From Bacteroidaceae bacterium (lineage in GTDB: Bacteria > Bacteroidota > Bacteroidia > Bacteroidales > Bacteroidaceae), in NCBI GenBank assembly GCA_017466325.1, contig JAFTUK010000055.1:1-64000 (forward strand): a DNA stretch of 64,000 nt, read 5' to 3'. Every line of letters starts with the position of its first letter. The first letter of the stretch is position 1. Below the pieces are notes generated by a model. That model was not told the DNA's origin. It ran no database searches and saw nothing but the letters and a program-made list of their open reading frames with translations. The position numbers and the translations under genes are program-made. Positions 43,451-52,016 of the stretch are shown piece by piece.

Positions 43451-43588
43451 AGAATATTTTTCAATATACCAAGCATCGCCGACAATAATATAGACGGAAA
43501 TGCACCGTTGTGCCACGCCCGGAAGGCAACCGTGGCGTATATGGATTAAAAATGAGGACAGCGATAGGGGAATTTAAAATAAATTTAT

Positions 43589-43596
43589 TAACTTTG
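43589..43596 (+). promoter_or_regulatory. -7 element of gpmI promoter
   Basis: TAACTTTG in an AT-rich stretch, about 85 nt before the gpmI start. No exact -33 TTTG was found. Confidence 0.55.
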
Positions 43597-43681
43597 CGTA
43601 GCAAAGCAACGTGTGCGCACATGTTAGGCGCATGCGATAACTATGGATAACAACAAACACAGATAATAAAACGAAACTATT

Positions 43682-45199
43682 ATGGCAAAGAAAGCACTTT
43701 TGATGATTCTCGATGGTTGGGGAGTCGGTAACAAGGGTAAGGGCGACGTTATTTTCAACACTCCCACCCCCTATATGGACAGCCTGTGGAAGGACTATCC
43801 CTGCAGCCAGTTGCTGGCAAGCGGTGAGAACGTTGGTTTGCCCGACGGACAGATGGGCAACTCCGAGGTGGGTCACCTCAACATCGGTGCAGGTCGCATC
43901 GTGTACCAGGACCTGGTGAAGATAAACCGCGCCTGTGCCGACGGTTCCATCCTGAAGAACAAGGAAATAGTAAGCGCATACGAATATGCGGTGAAGAACG
44001 GCAAGAGCGTCCACCTCATGGGCCTCACCTCCAACGGCGGCGTGCACTCCAGCCTTGACCACCTGTTCAAGTTGGTGGAAATCGGCAAGGAGTACGGCAT
44101 CGGCCACACCTATGTGCACTGCTTCATGGACGGCCGCGACACCGACCCTCAGAGCGGTAAGGGCTTCATCGAGCAGTTGGCCGCCAAGTGCGCCGAGACA
44201 GGCAATGCCGACATTGCCAGCATCGTGGGCCGCTTCTATGCAATGGACCGCGACAAGCGTTGGGAGCGCGTTAAGGTTGCCTACGACCTCATCGTAGCCG
44301 GCGAGGGCAAGCAGGCCACCGACATGGTTGCCGCCATGCAGGAGAGTTACGACGACGGCGTTACCGACGAGTTCGTTAAGCCCATCCACAACAGCACCGT
44401 GGACGGCACCATCAAGGAGGGCGATGTGGTTATCTTCTTCAACTACCGCAACGACCGCGCCAAGGAACTGACCATCGTGCTGACACAGCAGGACATGGAA
44501 GACCAGGGCATGACCACCATTCCCGGCCTCCAGTTCTATTGCATGACTCCGTACGACGCTTCCTTCCAGGGCGTGCACATCCTCTTCCCCAAGGAGAACG
44601 TCACCAACACTCTGGGCGAGTATCTGGCCAGCAAGGGCCTGAAGCAGTTGCACACCGCAGAGACAGAGAAGTATGCACACGTTACATTCTTCTTCAACGG
44701 CGGTCGCGAAACTCCCTACGAGGGCGAGGAGCGCATCCTGGTGGCAAGTCCCAAGGTGCAGACCTATGACCTGAAGCCCGAGATGAGTGCCTTCGAGGTC
44801 AAGGACAAGTTGGTAGAGGCCATCAAGGAGGACAAGTACGACTTCATCGTGGTGAACTTCGCCAACGGCGACATGGTGGGTCATACCGGCATCTACGAGG
44901 CTATAGAGAAGGCCGTGAAGGCCGTTGACCAGTGCGTCAGCGAGGTTGTAGAGGCCGCCAAGGCTACCGACTACGAGGTAATCATCATTGCCGACCACGG
45001 TAATGCCGACAATGCCATGAACCCCGACGGCAGCGTCAACACCGCACACTCTCTGAACCCCGTGCCCTTCATCTACGTTACCGCCAACAAGGACGCCAAG
45101 GTGGAAGACGGCGTACTGGCCGACGTGGCTCCCAGCATCCTGCACATCATGGGTCTGGAACAGCCCGAGGAGATGACTGGCAAGTGCCTGATAAAGTAA
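43682..45199 (+). CDS. gpmI: 2,3-bisphosphoglycerate-independent phosphoglycerate mutase
   Basis: A 505-residue manganese-dependent glycolytic enzyme of the alkaline-phosphatase superfamily that interconverts 3- and 2-phosphoglycerate. Metal ligands start with D11 in MILDGWG. The phosphorylated serine is S61 in [16 protein letters not shown]. Near the C-terminus [12 protein letters not shown] and [11 protein letters not shown] supply further metal ligands. Length is standard. The gene has its own promoter-like element. Confidence 0.97.
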   Translation: MAKKALLMILDGWGVGNKGKGDVIFNTPTPYMDSLWKDYPCSQLLASGENVGLPDGQMGNSEVGHLNIGAGRIVYQDLVKINRACADGSILKNKEIVSAYEYAVKNGKSVHLMGLTSNGGVHSSLDHLFKLVEIGKEYGIGHTYVHCFMDGRDTDPQSGKGFIEQLAAKCAETGNADIASIVGRFYAMDRDKRWERVKVAYDLIVAGEGKQATDMVAAMQESYDDGVTDEFVKPIHNSTVDGTIKEGDVVIFFNYRNDRAKELTIVLTQQDMEDQGMTTIPGLQFYCMTPYDASFQGVHILFPKENVTNTLGEYLASKGLKQLHTAETEKYAHVTFFFNGGRETPYEGEERILVASPKVQTYDLKPEMSAFEVKDKLVEAIKEDKYDFIVVNFANGDMVGHTGIYEAIEKAVKAVDQCVSEVVEAAKATDYEVIIIADHGNADNAMNPDGSVNTAHSLNPVPFIYVTANKDAKVEDGVLADVAPSILHIMGLEQPEEMTGKCLIK

Positions 45200-45204
45200 A
45201 CTGA

Positions 45205-45272
45205 AAGGTGAAAACGGAAAACGGAAAACTGCATGGTTAATAGTTTTCCGATTTCCGTTTTCCGTTTTCCGA
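45205..45272. repeat. Inverted CGGAAAA repeat (hairpin) between gpmI and ung
   Basis: Tandem GAAAACGGAAAACGG units are followed 20 bp later by their complement (TTTCCGTTTTCCGTTTTCC). They form a long hairpin that may end gpmI transcription or shield the ung start. The in-frame codons that this repeat adds upstream of ung are not considered coding. Confidence 0.65.
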
Positions 45273-45274
45273 TT

Positions 45275-45940
45275 ATGAAAGACATCCGCATGGAGGAGAG
45301 TTGGAAATCCCGGCTCTCCTCCGAGTTTCAAAAGCCATACTTCCGGCAACTGACCGACTTCGTACGCCAGGAGTATAGCACCGTGCAATGCTTCCCGCCT
45401 GCACGGCTCATCTTCAATGCCTTCGACCAGACGCCGTTCCACGAGGTGAAGGTGGTCATCCTGGGGCAGGACCCTTACCATGGCGACGGGCAGGCACACG
45501 GACTTTGCTTCTCCGTTCAGGACGGCATTGCCTTTCCTCCATCTCTCAGGAACATCTTCCAGGAGATACAGACAGAAACGGGCGCTCCCATACCACAAAG
45601 TGGCGACCTCACCCGTTGGGCACGGCAGGGAGTGTTCCTGCTCAACACCTGCCTCAGCGTCCGTGCACACCAGGCCTTCAGCCATTCGGGCAGAGGGTGG
45701 GAAACCTTCACCGATGCCGTCATAGAAACCCTGTCGAGGGATAGGGAAGGGCTCGTCTTCCTGCTTTGGGGAGCACCTGCCGGACGCAAGGCCAAACTTA
45801 TAGACGCCTCCCGCCACCACATCCTCCAGTGTGCGCACCCCAGCCCCCTGTCGGCATACCGCGGCTTCTTCGGATGCGGACATTTCAACGAGGCAAACAA
45901 GTATCTCATCAGTAAAGGCAAAACACCCATACAATGGTAG
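45275..45940 (+). CDS. ung: Uracil-DNA glycosylase (family 1)
   Basis: A 221-residue base-excision repair enzyme that removes uracil from DNA. The catalytic water-activating motif GQDPYH is at residues 64-69 (D66), the uracil-specificity segment is AFPPSLRNIFQE, and the DNA-intercalation loop is HPSPLSAYRGFFGCGHF near residue 190. The start at 45275 was chosen because the upstream 14 codons derive from the CGGAAAA hairpin. It overlaps the next gene by 7 nt. Confidence 0.97.
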   Translation: MKDIRMEESWKSRLSSEFQKPYFRQLTDFVRQEYSTVQCFPPARLIFNAFDQTPFHEVKVVILGQDPYHGDGQAHGLCFSVQDGIAFPPSLRNIFQEIQTETGAPIPQSGDLTRWARQGVFLLNTCLSVRAHQAFSHSGRGWETFTDAVIETLSRDREGLVFLLWGAPAGRKAKLIDASRHHILQCAHPSPLSAYRGFFGCGHFNEANKYLISKGKTPIQW

Positions 45941-46500
45941 AGAAGAACGAACTGCCCCCGATGCTCATGGTGGGCGATGTGATAGTACACACGGACATCG
46001 TTACGGAGCGCTTCTGTTGCGACATCTCCAAGTGCCACGGCCTCTGTTGCGAGGAGGGCGATGCCGGTGCACCCGTCACCATGGACGAGATTGCCGGCAT
46101 AGAAAACGAACTGGACACCCTGTGGCCACAACTCAGTGCCGGTGCCCAGGCAATGATAGACAAGCAGGGTGTGGCGTATGCCGACCCCGACGGCGACATG
46201 GTCACCACCATCGTTGGCGGCCGCGATTGCGCCTTCCGCGGATGCCGTGGATGCCTCCTGTCGTCAAAGCCCATCAGTTGCGACCTCTATCCCATCCGTG
46301 TGAAGGAGTTTGGCGGAGGCCTTGTGGGCATAAACTATCACCGCTGGGACATCTGCAAGGATGCCATCATCAAGGGCAAGGAAATGGACATGCCCCTGTA
46401 TGTCTTCCTACGCTCTCCCCTCGTCCGCCGCTTCGGCCAGGAATGGTACGACGAACTCTGCAAGATGGTGGAGGAACTCAAGGGGCAAGGACTTTTGTAA
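45934..46500 (+). CDS. DUF3109 family cysteine-rich protein
   Basis: A 188-residue soluble protein with clustered cysteines: CCDISKCHGLCCEEGDAG near residues 28-45, and CAFRGCRGCLL with SCDLYP near 98-118. These CxxC-like groups suggest metal binding (zinc or an iron-sulfur centre) as in the YkgJ/DUF3109 group. Biochemical role unknown. It starts within the last codons of ung, suggesting co-translation. Confidence 0.88.
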   Translation: MVEKNELPPMLMVGDVIVHTDIVTERFCCDISKCHGLCCEEGDAGAPVTMDEIAGIENELDTLWPQLSAGAQAMIDKQGVAYADPDGDMVTTIVGGRDCAFRGCRGCLLSSKPISCDLYPIRVKEFGGGLVGINYHRWDICKDAIIKGKEMDMPLYVFLRSPLVRRFGQEWYDELCKMVEELKGQGLL

Positions 46501-46511
46501 TTAAATATAAC

Positions 46512-46592
46512 TTGAGAATAGCTTATTTATCTGATTATTCTCCGAAGGATATTCATCAATGGTCAGGTACTCCATGTAATATATCTATATGA
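46512..46592 (+). pseudogene. N-terminal fragment of a family 4 glycosyltransferase
   Basis: From a TTG, 26 codons read LRIAYLSDYSPKDIHQWSGT then PCNISI and stop. The KIAYLSxYSPxDxxxWSGTxxxI pattern is the start of a common GT4 subgroup. The rest of the enzyme is missing and the frame ends in a TGA overlapping the start of the next gene. This is probably a relic left when other DNA replaced the body of the gene. Confidence 0.55.
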
Positions 46593-48151
46593 AGCTACGC
46601 CTAACGATTTTAGCATTAAAGATATTAGTGTGTTCACACGTTCACGCACAGCAAGTATCTTTCCAGGCCTTCCTATCCGAGCACGAAAAGGTGGAGAAGT
46701 TGGATAGTGCATCTTTCGGCAGCCCATACGAGTTTATCGAGAGTGAAAGCCTGTATTCCGAATTCCTTCCCCCTGCAAATGACGACTGCCACTGCAAACA
46801 GAAAGACATAAGTTGGCAAAAGGGAAGTTACATAGAGTTCGAGAATTTCATAGCGGTTGCCCTGCAACGCTATTGCAGAGACTATCAAGATGGCAATAGC
46901 AAATGGTTCATGGAGAACGATGGCTTTGACTACATGCTCATTACATATTCACGCGATGGCAAGATGATAGATTGTAAGACACTCTGCCATTCCGGCACCG
47001 CTGCCTACGCTATCGGCATAAAAGCATTGGAAGATGGGCGAAGTCTTCTCGTAGAACAAAAAACATTGGATGATTGCAGCCTATTGGTTCAATACAAAAA
47101 TCTGGTATACCCATCGTGTACGCGCAAATACACCCTTAAATCAAACGGAAAGATTAAAGAAAGCATTGTTGTTGCCCAGCACAAAGAGACTGTGGATGTC
47201 CTTTCCTCGGTAAAGCAATTTTCCTTCGAGCAGTTCAAGGATTATTTTCACAAACAAGTCAATCCTGCCATAAACCACACGCTGTTCACCAGTGCAGGAG
47301 AGGACAGGGAACTGCCATTCGAGTCATGCCTTTTCATAATAACAGACACGCTCGACCATAACTCTTGGCCTCGCGACATACGCTGGATACCATGCCAATA
47401 CATTGAGCAGAAAAACCTTTTTACATTTTTTATTATCAAAGATTGCTGTACACCAAAGGTAGGTGTCTTGCCATATGCGGACTACATGATATTGGAGTTC
47501 TACAAGGATGGGACTTTCAAAGGTGCGAAGAACATCTATCATTGGCAAGATGATTCAATAGCGGACGAAACTACAAAAAACAATCTGATAACAAAAACAC
47601 TCAAAAGTCTAAAATCTATCTCCCTCCTTTCAGATACAGATTCCACTTCTTATTACTATTATTATTCCAACTATCCTTTACATGATAGTGAAGACAATAT
47701 AATAGAGTTCTCTTACAAAAACGGTGAGATAGTGGATGGCTATTTCTGGGGAACAAGCGATGAGTTCAGAGATGCTCGAGAGGGTTTCTATCCTGGATTC
47801 TTTGTTTTGCGTTTAGAACAAATCTCTAACAAGAAGGATAGTATCGTGTTTACTCTTGATTCAAGAAAAACACAATACCTTAGCGGACCTGTAAGTATAA
47901 TGCATCATTCCTCTGACGAAGCATTAAAGCATGGCTATCATCACTGGAGACAGAACGATAAATTCTTTCAAGACAGTGTAAGATATTGTGGTACTTTCCA
48001 AAAGGGGAATTTAGTACTTCACAAAGACAAATCCAATTTCCCGCATATTAAAGACCGTCTTTTTGTAAGAATCTCTCCTGATTCACTCCAAAAGATAAAC
48101 TTCCAATGCTCATTTGAAGAAGAGAATAGAGAAGAGAATACTACCTATTAA
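46589..48151 (+). CDS. Exported protein of unknown function
   Basis: A 520-residue protein with a signal peptide (MKLRLTILALKILVCSHVHA, cleavage near residue 20). The mature part is mixed alpha/beta and rich in Tyr, Ser and Lys, with no recognised domain. A CHCK pair lies near residue 68 and a YYYYYSNYP run near 355. The second half is distinctly AT-rich relative to ung and the GH16 gene. It begins exactly at the truncated glycosyltransferase fragment, so it may have been acquired together with that deletion. A GH16 gene follows 53 bp later. Confidence 0.7.
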   Translation: MKLRLTILALKILVCSHVHAQQVSFQAFLSEHEKVEKLDSASFGSPYEFIESESLYSEFLPPANDDCHCKQKDISWQKGSYIEFENFIAVALQRYCRDYQDGNSKWFMENDGFDYMLITYSRDGKMIDCKTLCHSGTAAYAIGIKALEDGRSLLVEQKTLDDCSLLVQYKNLVYPSCTRKYTLKSNGKIKESIVVAQHKETVDVLSSVKQFSFEQFKDYFHKQVNPAINHTLFTSAGEDRELPFESCLFIITDTLDHNSWPRDIRWIPCQYIEQKNLFTFFIIKDCCTPKVGVLPYADYMILEFYKDGTFKGAKNIYHWQDDSIADETTKNNLITKTLKSLKSISLLSDTDSTSYYYYYSNYPLHDSEDNIIEFSYKNGEIVDGYFWGTSDEFRDAREGFYPGFFVLRLEQISNKKDSIVFTLDSRKTQYLSGPVSIMHHSSDEALKHGYHHWRQNDKFFQDSVRYCGTFQKGNLVLHKDKSNFPHIKDRLFVRISPDSLQKINFQCSFEEENREENTTY

Positions 48152-48204
48152 GCCCTTTTTGGGGAAACAACACTGACAATACCTTATATATAATATATAC
48201 CAAT

Positions 48205-49068
48205 ATGAAGAAGACACTCCTTTCTGCCCTCATGCTCGTGGGCATGGTTCTTGGCGTAGATGCACAGGTACCGCAAACCTTGGACGAAGGCTACAAGTTG
48301 GTGTGGCACGACGAGTTCGACACTCCCGGACGCCCCAACCCTGCCAACTGGACGTATGAGCATGGTTTTGTGCGCAACCGCGAATGGCAATGGTATCAGG
48401 GCGAGAATGCCACGGTGACTGAGGATGGCATACTCCTAATCACCGCCCGCAGGGAGGACCGCCCCTGTCCTTGGTATCAGGAGGGTAGCAAGGACTGGAA
48501 GCACAACCGCCAGCGCATAGAGTGCACCTCGGCCAGCGTCATATCCCGAGGGCTGCATGAGTTCCTCTACGGCCGTTTCATTGTCCGTGCCCGTATCCCC
48601 GCCAGCCGTGGCTCGTGGCCGGCAATATGGATGCTCGGCCGCAAGGACAAGTACGGATGGCCCTCGTGCGGAGAGGTTGATATCATGGAGTTCTACCCCA
48701 AGCGTGGCGTGCCCAGCATCCTGGCAAATGCCTGTTGGGGCAACGACAACGGCGGCAGCGTCTGGGACGAAAGCGTAAAGCCCTTCACCCATTTCACCGG
48801 CAAGGACCCTCTTTGGGCAACACAGTTCCATGTGTGGCGCATGGATTGGGACAAGGACTTCATCCGCATCTACCTGGACGATGAACTGCTCAACGAGATA
48901 GACCTCAGCAAGACCATCAACGGCACGCACGGCCATGGCGACAACCCTTTCCACGCCCCCATGTACCTGCTCCTGAACCTTGCCATGGGCAGCACCGGAG
49001 GCAAGGTGGACCTCTCCGCCATGCCCATGCGCTACGAGATAGATTATGTGAGGGTGTATCAGAAGTAG
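48205..49068 (+). CDS. Glycoside hydrolase family 16 (beta-glucanase-like)
   Basis: A 287-residue secreted enzyme with signal peptide (residues 1-20, ending VDA). The catalytic motif GEVDIMEF gives nucleophile E157, D159 and acid/base E162. Other family features are LVWHDEFD near the start, SRGSWPAIWML before the active site, and VWRMDWDKDFIRIYLDDELL after it. GH16 enzymes cleave beta-1,3, beta-1,4 or mixed-linkage glucans and galactans; the substrate cannot be fixed here. No TonB-dependent transporter is nearby, so it is not in a full utilisation locus. A hairpin follows. Confidence 0.93.
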   Translation: MKKTLLSALMLVGMVLGVDAQVPQTLDEGYKLVWHDEFDTPGRPNPANWTYEHGFVRNREWQWYQGENATVTEDGILLITARREDRPCPWYQEGSKDWKHNRQRIECTSASVISRGLHEFLYGRFIVRARIPASRGSWPAIWMLGRKDKYGWPSCGEVDIMEFYPKRGVPSILANACWGNDNGGSVWDESVKPFTHFTGKDPLWATQFHVWRMDWDKDFIRIYLDDELLNEIDLSKTINGTHGHGDNPFHAPMYLLLNLAMGSTGGKVDLSAMPMRYEIDYVRVYQK

Positions 49069-49101
49069 AGGTAAAAAGCAGTTGAAAACCAAACCTTGCT
49101 T

Positions 49102-49139
49102 ATTGCCGGCAAATAAAATCCAGTTTATTTGCCGGCAAT
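49102..49139 (+). terminator. Hairpin after the GH16 gene
   Basis: A perfect 16-bp stem (ATTGCCGGCAAATAAA and complement) with a 6-nt loop, 34 bp after the stop. It is followed by AATTGTATTTG rather than a clean T run. Confidence 0.7.
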
Positions 49140-49195
49140 AATTGTATTTGTGCTTTTATGAAGTCTTTGCTGGCGCACAATAATATAACATGCAA

Positions 49196-49276
49196 AAAGT
49201 ATAATATGCCGTCAGCGATAAGTATAATAGTCTTACACCTGTAAGTATAGTACTCTTACGCCTGCAAGTATAATAT
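49196..49276. repeat. 23-bp tandem repeat
   Basis: AAGTATAATAGTCTTACACC-type units start at 49220 and 49243, with partial units before (49196) and after (49266). The period is 23-24 bp. Each begins with an AAGTATAAT-like box. Possibly binding sites for a regulator of the following operon. Confidence 0.55.
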
Positions 49277-49966
49277 AGCGTTTTGGGGTAGCATGTGGAG
49301 CATGTGTAATAGGTGTACATAATAAGGTCTTTGAGACGTCTTTTTGTTTTTTATCGGAGAGCATGCAAGTACACTCTGCTCTTATTTAGTTTGTTCTTCC
49401 TGTCAAGAAAAAGGCATAGATTAGATATTTTTCATGTTTTTTGCTTTTATTAATAAATTAATGTGTAAATTTGCCATGCAAAGTGTACTTTTGACAAAGG
49501 AATATCCCTAACCGTCATTTGACATTTGCATCGTCCGAGCACACGCCGAGCCTTTGGTGCGGCAACCCTTCATCAGAGGAGGATGGGTGGGGCAAATGGA
49601 CGAGAACTTATGGAAAGGCGTTTACTTGGCGCTTTGTTCAGGACTCTCTGAAACTTCGCAAACTTTAGATACTGTCTCGAACTTAGCAACGGTAGATGAC
49701 CCGGGTGTGATTTTTACATCCATCAGTGTATTCTGTCAGTACGAATTGTATCTTTACGAGACGTACTGTCACAGATATATGTATGGAATATGTAGGTCAT
49801 ATCGGCGTGGGCTCTAGCGTTGTCTGTTCAACAGTATCGGGCAATGCGAAGGCCTCAGAGAGTGGGACAGACGACAGGCAGTTCCCACGCTTCTTTTTAT
49901 ATGTTCGTTCAGATTATTAACCAATTTAATTCTTCAGTTGGGAACCTGAAGAAATGTATAATAATT

Positions 49967-51025
49967 ATGAACGAAAACAAGTTCTTGAAAATCTTTTGTG
50001 TTCTTGCATTTTTTGCATTTGCTGCCGCCAGTTGCTGGGCAACGGCAGAGTCCTTGCATCTGTTACTATCTACATTGCCTATTGCTATGTGCTGGATTGT
50101 TACCATTGGTTTCTTCTTTATTGCCTCTTGGGGAACCAAAATGATAGTGGATAGTTTCAATCAGAATATCTATTTAGAGAAAAGAGGGTTGCGTTTACTT
50201 GGTGGAATTGTCATCACTCTTATCTTCTGGCTTGCATGCAGTATGCCAACAAATACGCATACATTTTTCTACAGAAGCGTAATCCATGACAAGGTAATAA
50301 GCGACATTTCAACCACAGAGGGTTATCTGGTTCAAATAAAAGACAACACTGTTACTGAAACAAAGATTCAAATCAAATGTGCAGAGTTAAAGAACAAGGT
50401 AGATGTGAAACTTGGCGAGTTGAAGGCCGAGATAGAAAATGACGCAAATCCTGGATTTGGTCCCAAAGCAAAAGAAATTCTTAGAGGATTTGCAGAACTA
50501 CTTGGAGTTGCAAGAATCGAGCCTCTCTCATACAGAGGTACATCTGTCCAGGATCGTCAGAGGCTATATGATTCATATCGAACAAAGATTTACATCCTTC
50601 TTGATAGCCGTTTGATGAGCATCGTCAAAGAAATGACTCCCCCAAATAACAATCATCAGAAGCAAGCAGACAAGGATTATAAAAATTTGGAATTAGTGAA
50701 AACATACATTGAAGACGGAACATTAGATCTTAATGATGCCGATGACATAAGGACAGTATGCGAAAAACTCAATGCTGGTTATGCCACTATACGCACTTAT
50801 CAGCAATTTGTTGATTTCAAGGATGAGACAGACCAAGCAACTTATACTTCGCCCAATGCAGTGACAAAAGTTAAACGTCTGATTAGTGTCTTTGACACCT
50901 GGGCCGATTTCCTAAAAGGCGAGTACAATGGTCATGGATTCTTCTTTTGGGTTCTCATTTCAATCCTTGTAGATGTGGCAGCGTTTATTTTCTTTGATAT
51001 TGCATTCAAAAAACATGAAGACTAA
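49967..51025 (+). CDS. Multi-span membrane protein, first gene of GTPase-protease operon
   Basis: A 352-residue protein. Hydrophobic spans lie at about residues 7-25, 33-54, 76-95 and 325-345. Residues 96-320 between the third and fourth are soluble, helical and charged, probably extracytoplasmic, with a KDNTVTETKIQIKCAELKNKVDVKLGELKAE coiled-coil-like part split by the report limit into adjacent pieces KDNTVTETKIQIK and CAELKNKVDVKLGELKAE. The ATG at 49967 was chosen because the upstream extension lacks coding character and the new start gives a membrane-type N-terminus. No known family is recognised. It lies 29 nt before the GTPase-like gene in the same AT-rich operon; a membrane anchor, channel or effector role is speculative. 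Confidence 0.75.
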   Translation: MNENKFLKIFCVLAFFAFAAASCWATAESLHLLLSTLPIAMCWIVTIGFFFIASWGTKMIVDSFNQNIYLEKRGLRLLGGIVITLIFWLACSMPTNTHTFFYRSVIHDKVISDISTTEGYLVQIKDNTVTETKIQIKCAELKNKVDVKLGELKAEIENDANPGFGPKAKEILRGFAELLGVARIEPLSYRGTSVQDRQRLYDSYRTKIYILLDSRLMSIVKEMTPPNNNHQKQADKDYKNLELVKTYIEDGTLDLNDADDIRTVCEKLNAGYATIRTYQQFVDFKDETDQATYTSPNAVTKVKRLISVFDTWADFLKGEYNGHGFFFWVLISILVDVAAFIFFDIAFKKHED

Positions 51026-51054
51026 GAATATTAACCCTTTAACTTTATAAAACA

Positions 51055-52011
51055 ATGCCAGTAACAAACAATTCCAATCCAATACCAGAGGCAGAAGTAG
51101 CTCCTATTGTTGCAGAAAACGAAGTTCCTGTTGTAGAGCATCTAAATACAGAACCTATCGCTCATGCCGAAACTCCTGTACAATCAGAAGGTGTACTTCA
51201 TGGTTTGAGTTCTGCAGAACTAAATGACCCTAATAGTATAAGAGTTACCATTTCTGACCATAATGCGCCGCTAGTCATCCTTTTCGGCCCCCCAGCATGC
51301 GGCAAGACGATGACATTGGTAAGAATGACCCGTTTCCTGCAAGCAGAAGGTTATACGGTGTCTCCTATCCGTACATTCCGCCCTACATCAGATACAAATT
51401 ATGTGGACATCTGCGAGCACTTCGATGAAAGAATGAATAGTGACAATGCAGCAGCCTCAACTGACCGTATCAGTTTTATGCTCGTAGAGGTCATAAAGAA
51501 TGGACGTAGAATCTGTCAAATTCTTGAAGCCCCTGGTGAGTATTATTTTAATCCCAAGAAACCAAACGCACAGTTCCCGAACTATGTAAATACCATTATT
51601 TCAAGTCAAAACCGCAAGGTTTGGACAATTATGGTCGAACCTGACTGGATGGATCAAACCGACAGAGCCAACTATGTCAGCAAAATAAGTCGTTTAAAAC
51701 AACAAATGAGACCCAAGGACAGTGCAGTTTTTGTTTTTAATAAAATTGACAAAACAAACTTTGTGCATACCGTTGGCAATATCAATACTTCAGAAGCAAT
51801 CAAAGAAGTGAAGAATTTGTATCCAAGTATCTTCGTTCCTTTTATGAATCAGAATCCTATAAGCAAACTATGGAAGGAATACAACTGCGATTTTGTTCCT
51901 TTCCAAACAGGTTTCTACACGGAAGCTGTAAATGGAATTACTTATCAAGAAGGACCTCGCGAATATTGTGTCAAATTGTGGAAGTGTATCCTGAATAAAA
52001 TCACTGGTTAA
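51055..52011 (+). CDS. P-loop GTPase-like protein
   Basis: A 318-residue soluble protein. After a variable acidic, Pro-rich N-terminus (1-55), a nucleotide-binding domain begins: Walker A GPPACGKT at 78-85, a switch-like RTFRPTSDTNYV segment near 106-117, an LEAPGEY at the place of the DxxG motif with Glu in place of Asp, and NKID at 229-232 as the guanine-specificity motif. This fits a TRAFAC-like GTPase, reminiscent of the GTPases in bacterial conflict systems described by Aravind and colleagues; the assignment is by motif only. It stands 6 nt before the coiled-coil partner gene. Confidence 0.75.
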   Translation: MPVTNNSNPIPEAEVAPIVAENEVPVVEHLNTEPIAHAETPVQSEGVLHGLSSAELNDPNSIRVTISDHNAPLVILFGPPACGKTMTLVRMTRFLQAEGYTVSPIRTFRPTSDTNYVDICEHFDERMNSDNAAASTDRISFMLVEVIKNGRRICQILEAPGEYYFNPKKPNAQFPNYVNTIISSQNRKVWTIMVEPDWMDQTDRANYVSKISRLKQQMRPKDSAVFVFNKIDKTNFVHTVGNINTSEAIKEVKNLYPSIFVPFMNQNPISKLWKEYNCDFVPFQTGFYTEAVNGITYQEGPREYCVKLWKCILNKITG

Positions 52012-52016
52012 ATCAT

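Larger units (their letters stand above)
49069..49966. other. Long intergenic region upstream of the GTPase-protease operon
   Basis: Contains the hairpin at 49102-49139, a 23-bp tandem repeat (49196-49276) and then about 690 bp with no supported gene. A TATCTTTA sequence near 49747 resembles a -7 box, but no full promoter was found. The region may hold the operon's control sequences or an unrecognised RNA. Confidence 0.5.

Noticed and set aside
43574..45934. Long open frame (786 codons) on the minus strand opposite gpmI and ung
   Set aside because: It is entirely antisense to two well-identified enzymes and shows no domain of its own. It results from the codon bias of the GC-rich plus-strand genes.
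49554..49817. 87-codon plus-strand frame before the GTPase operon
   Set aside because: No homology, no start context or promoter, unusual composition; it is not conserved in any pattern I can recognise.
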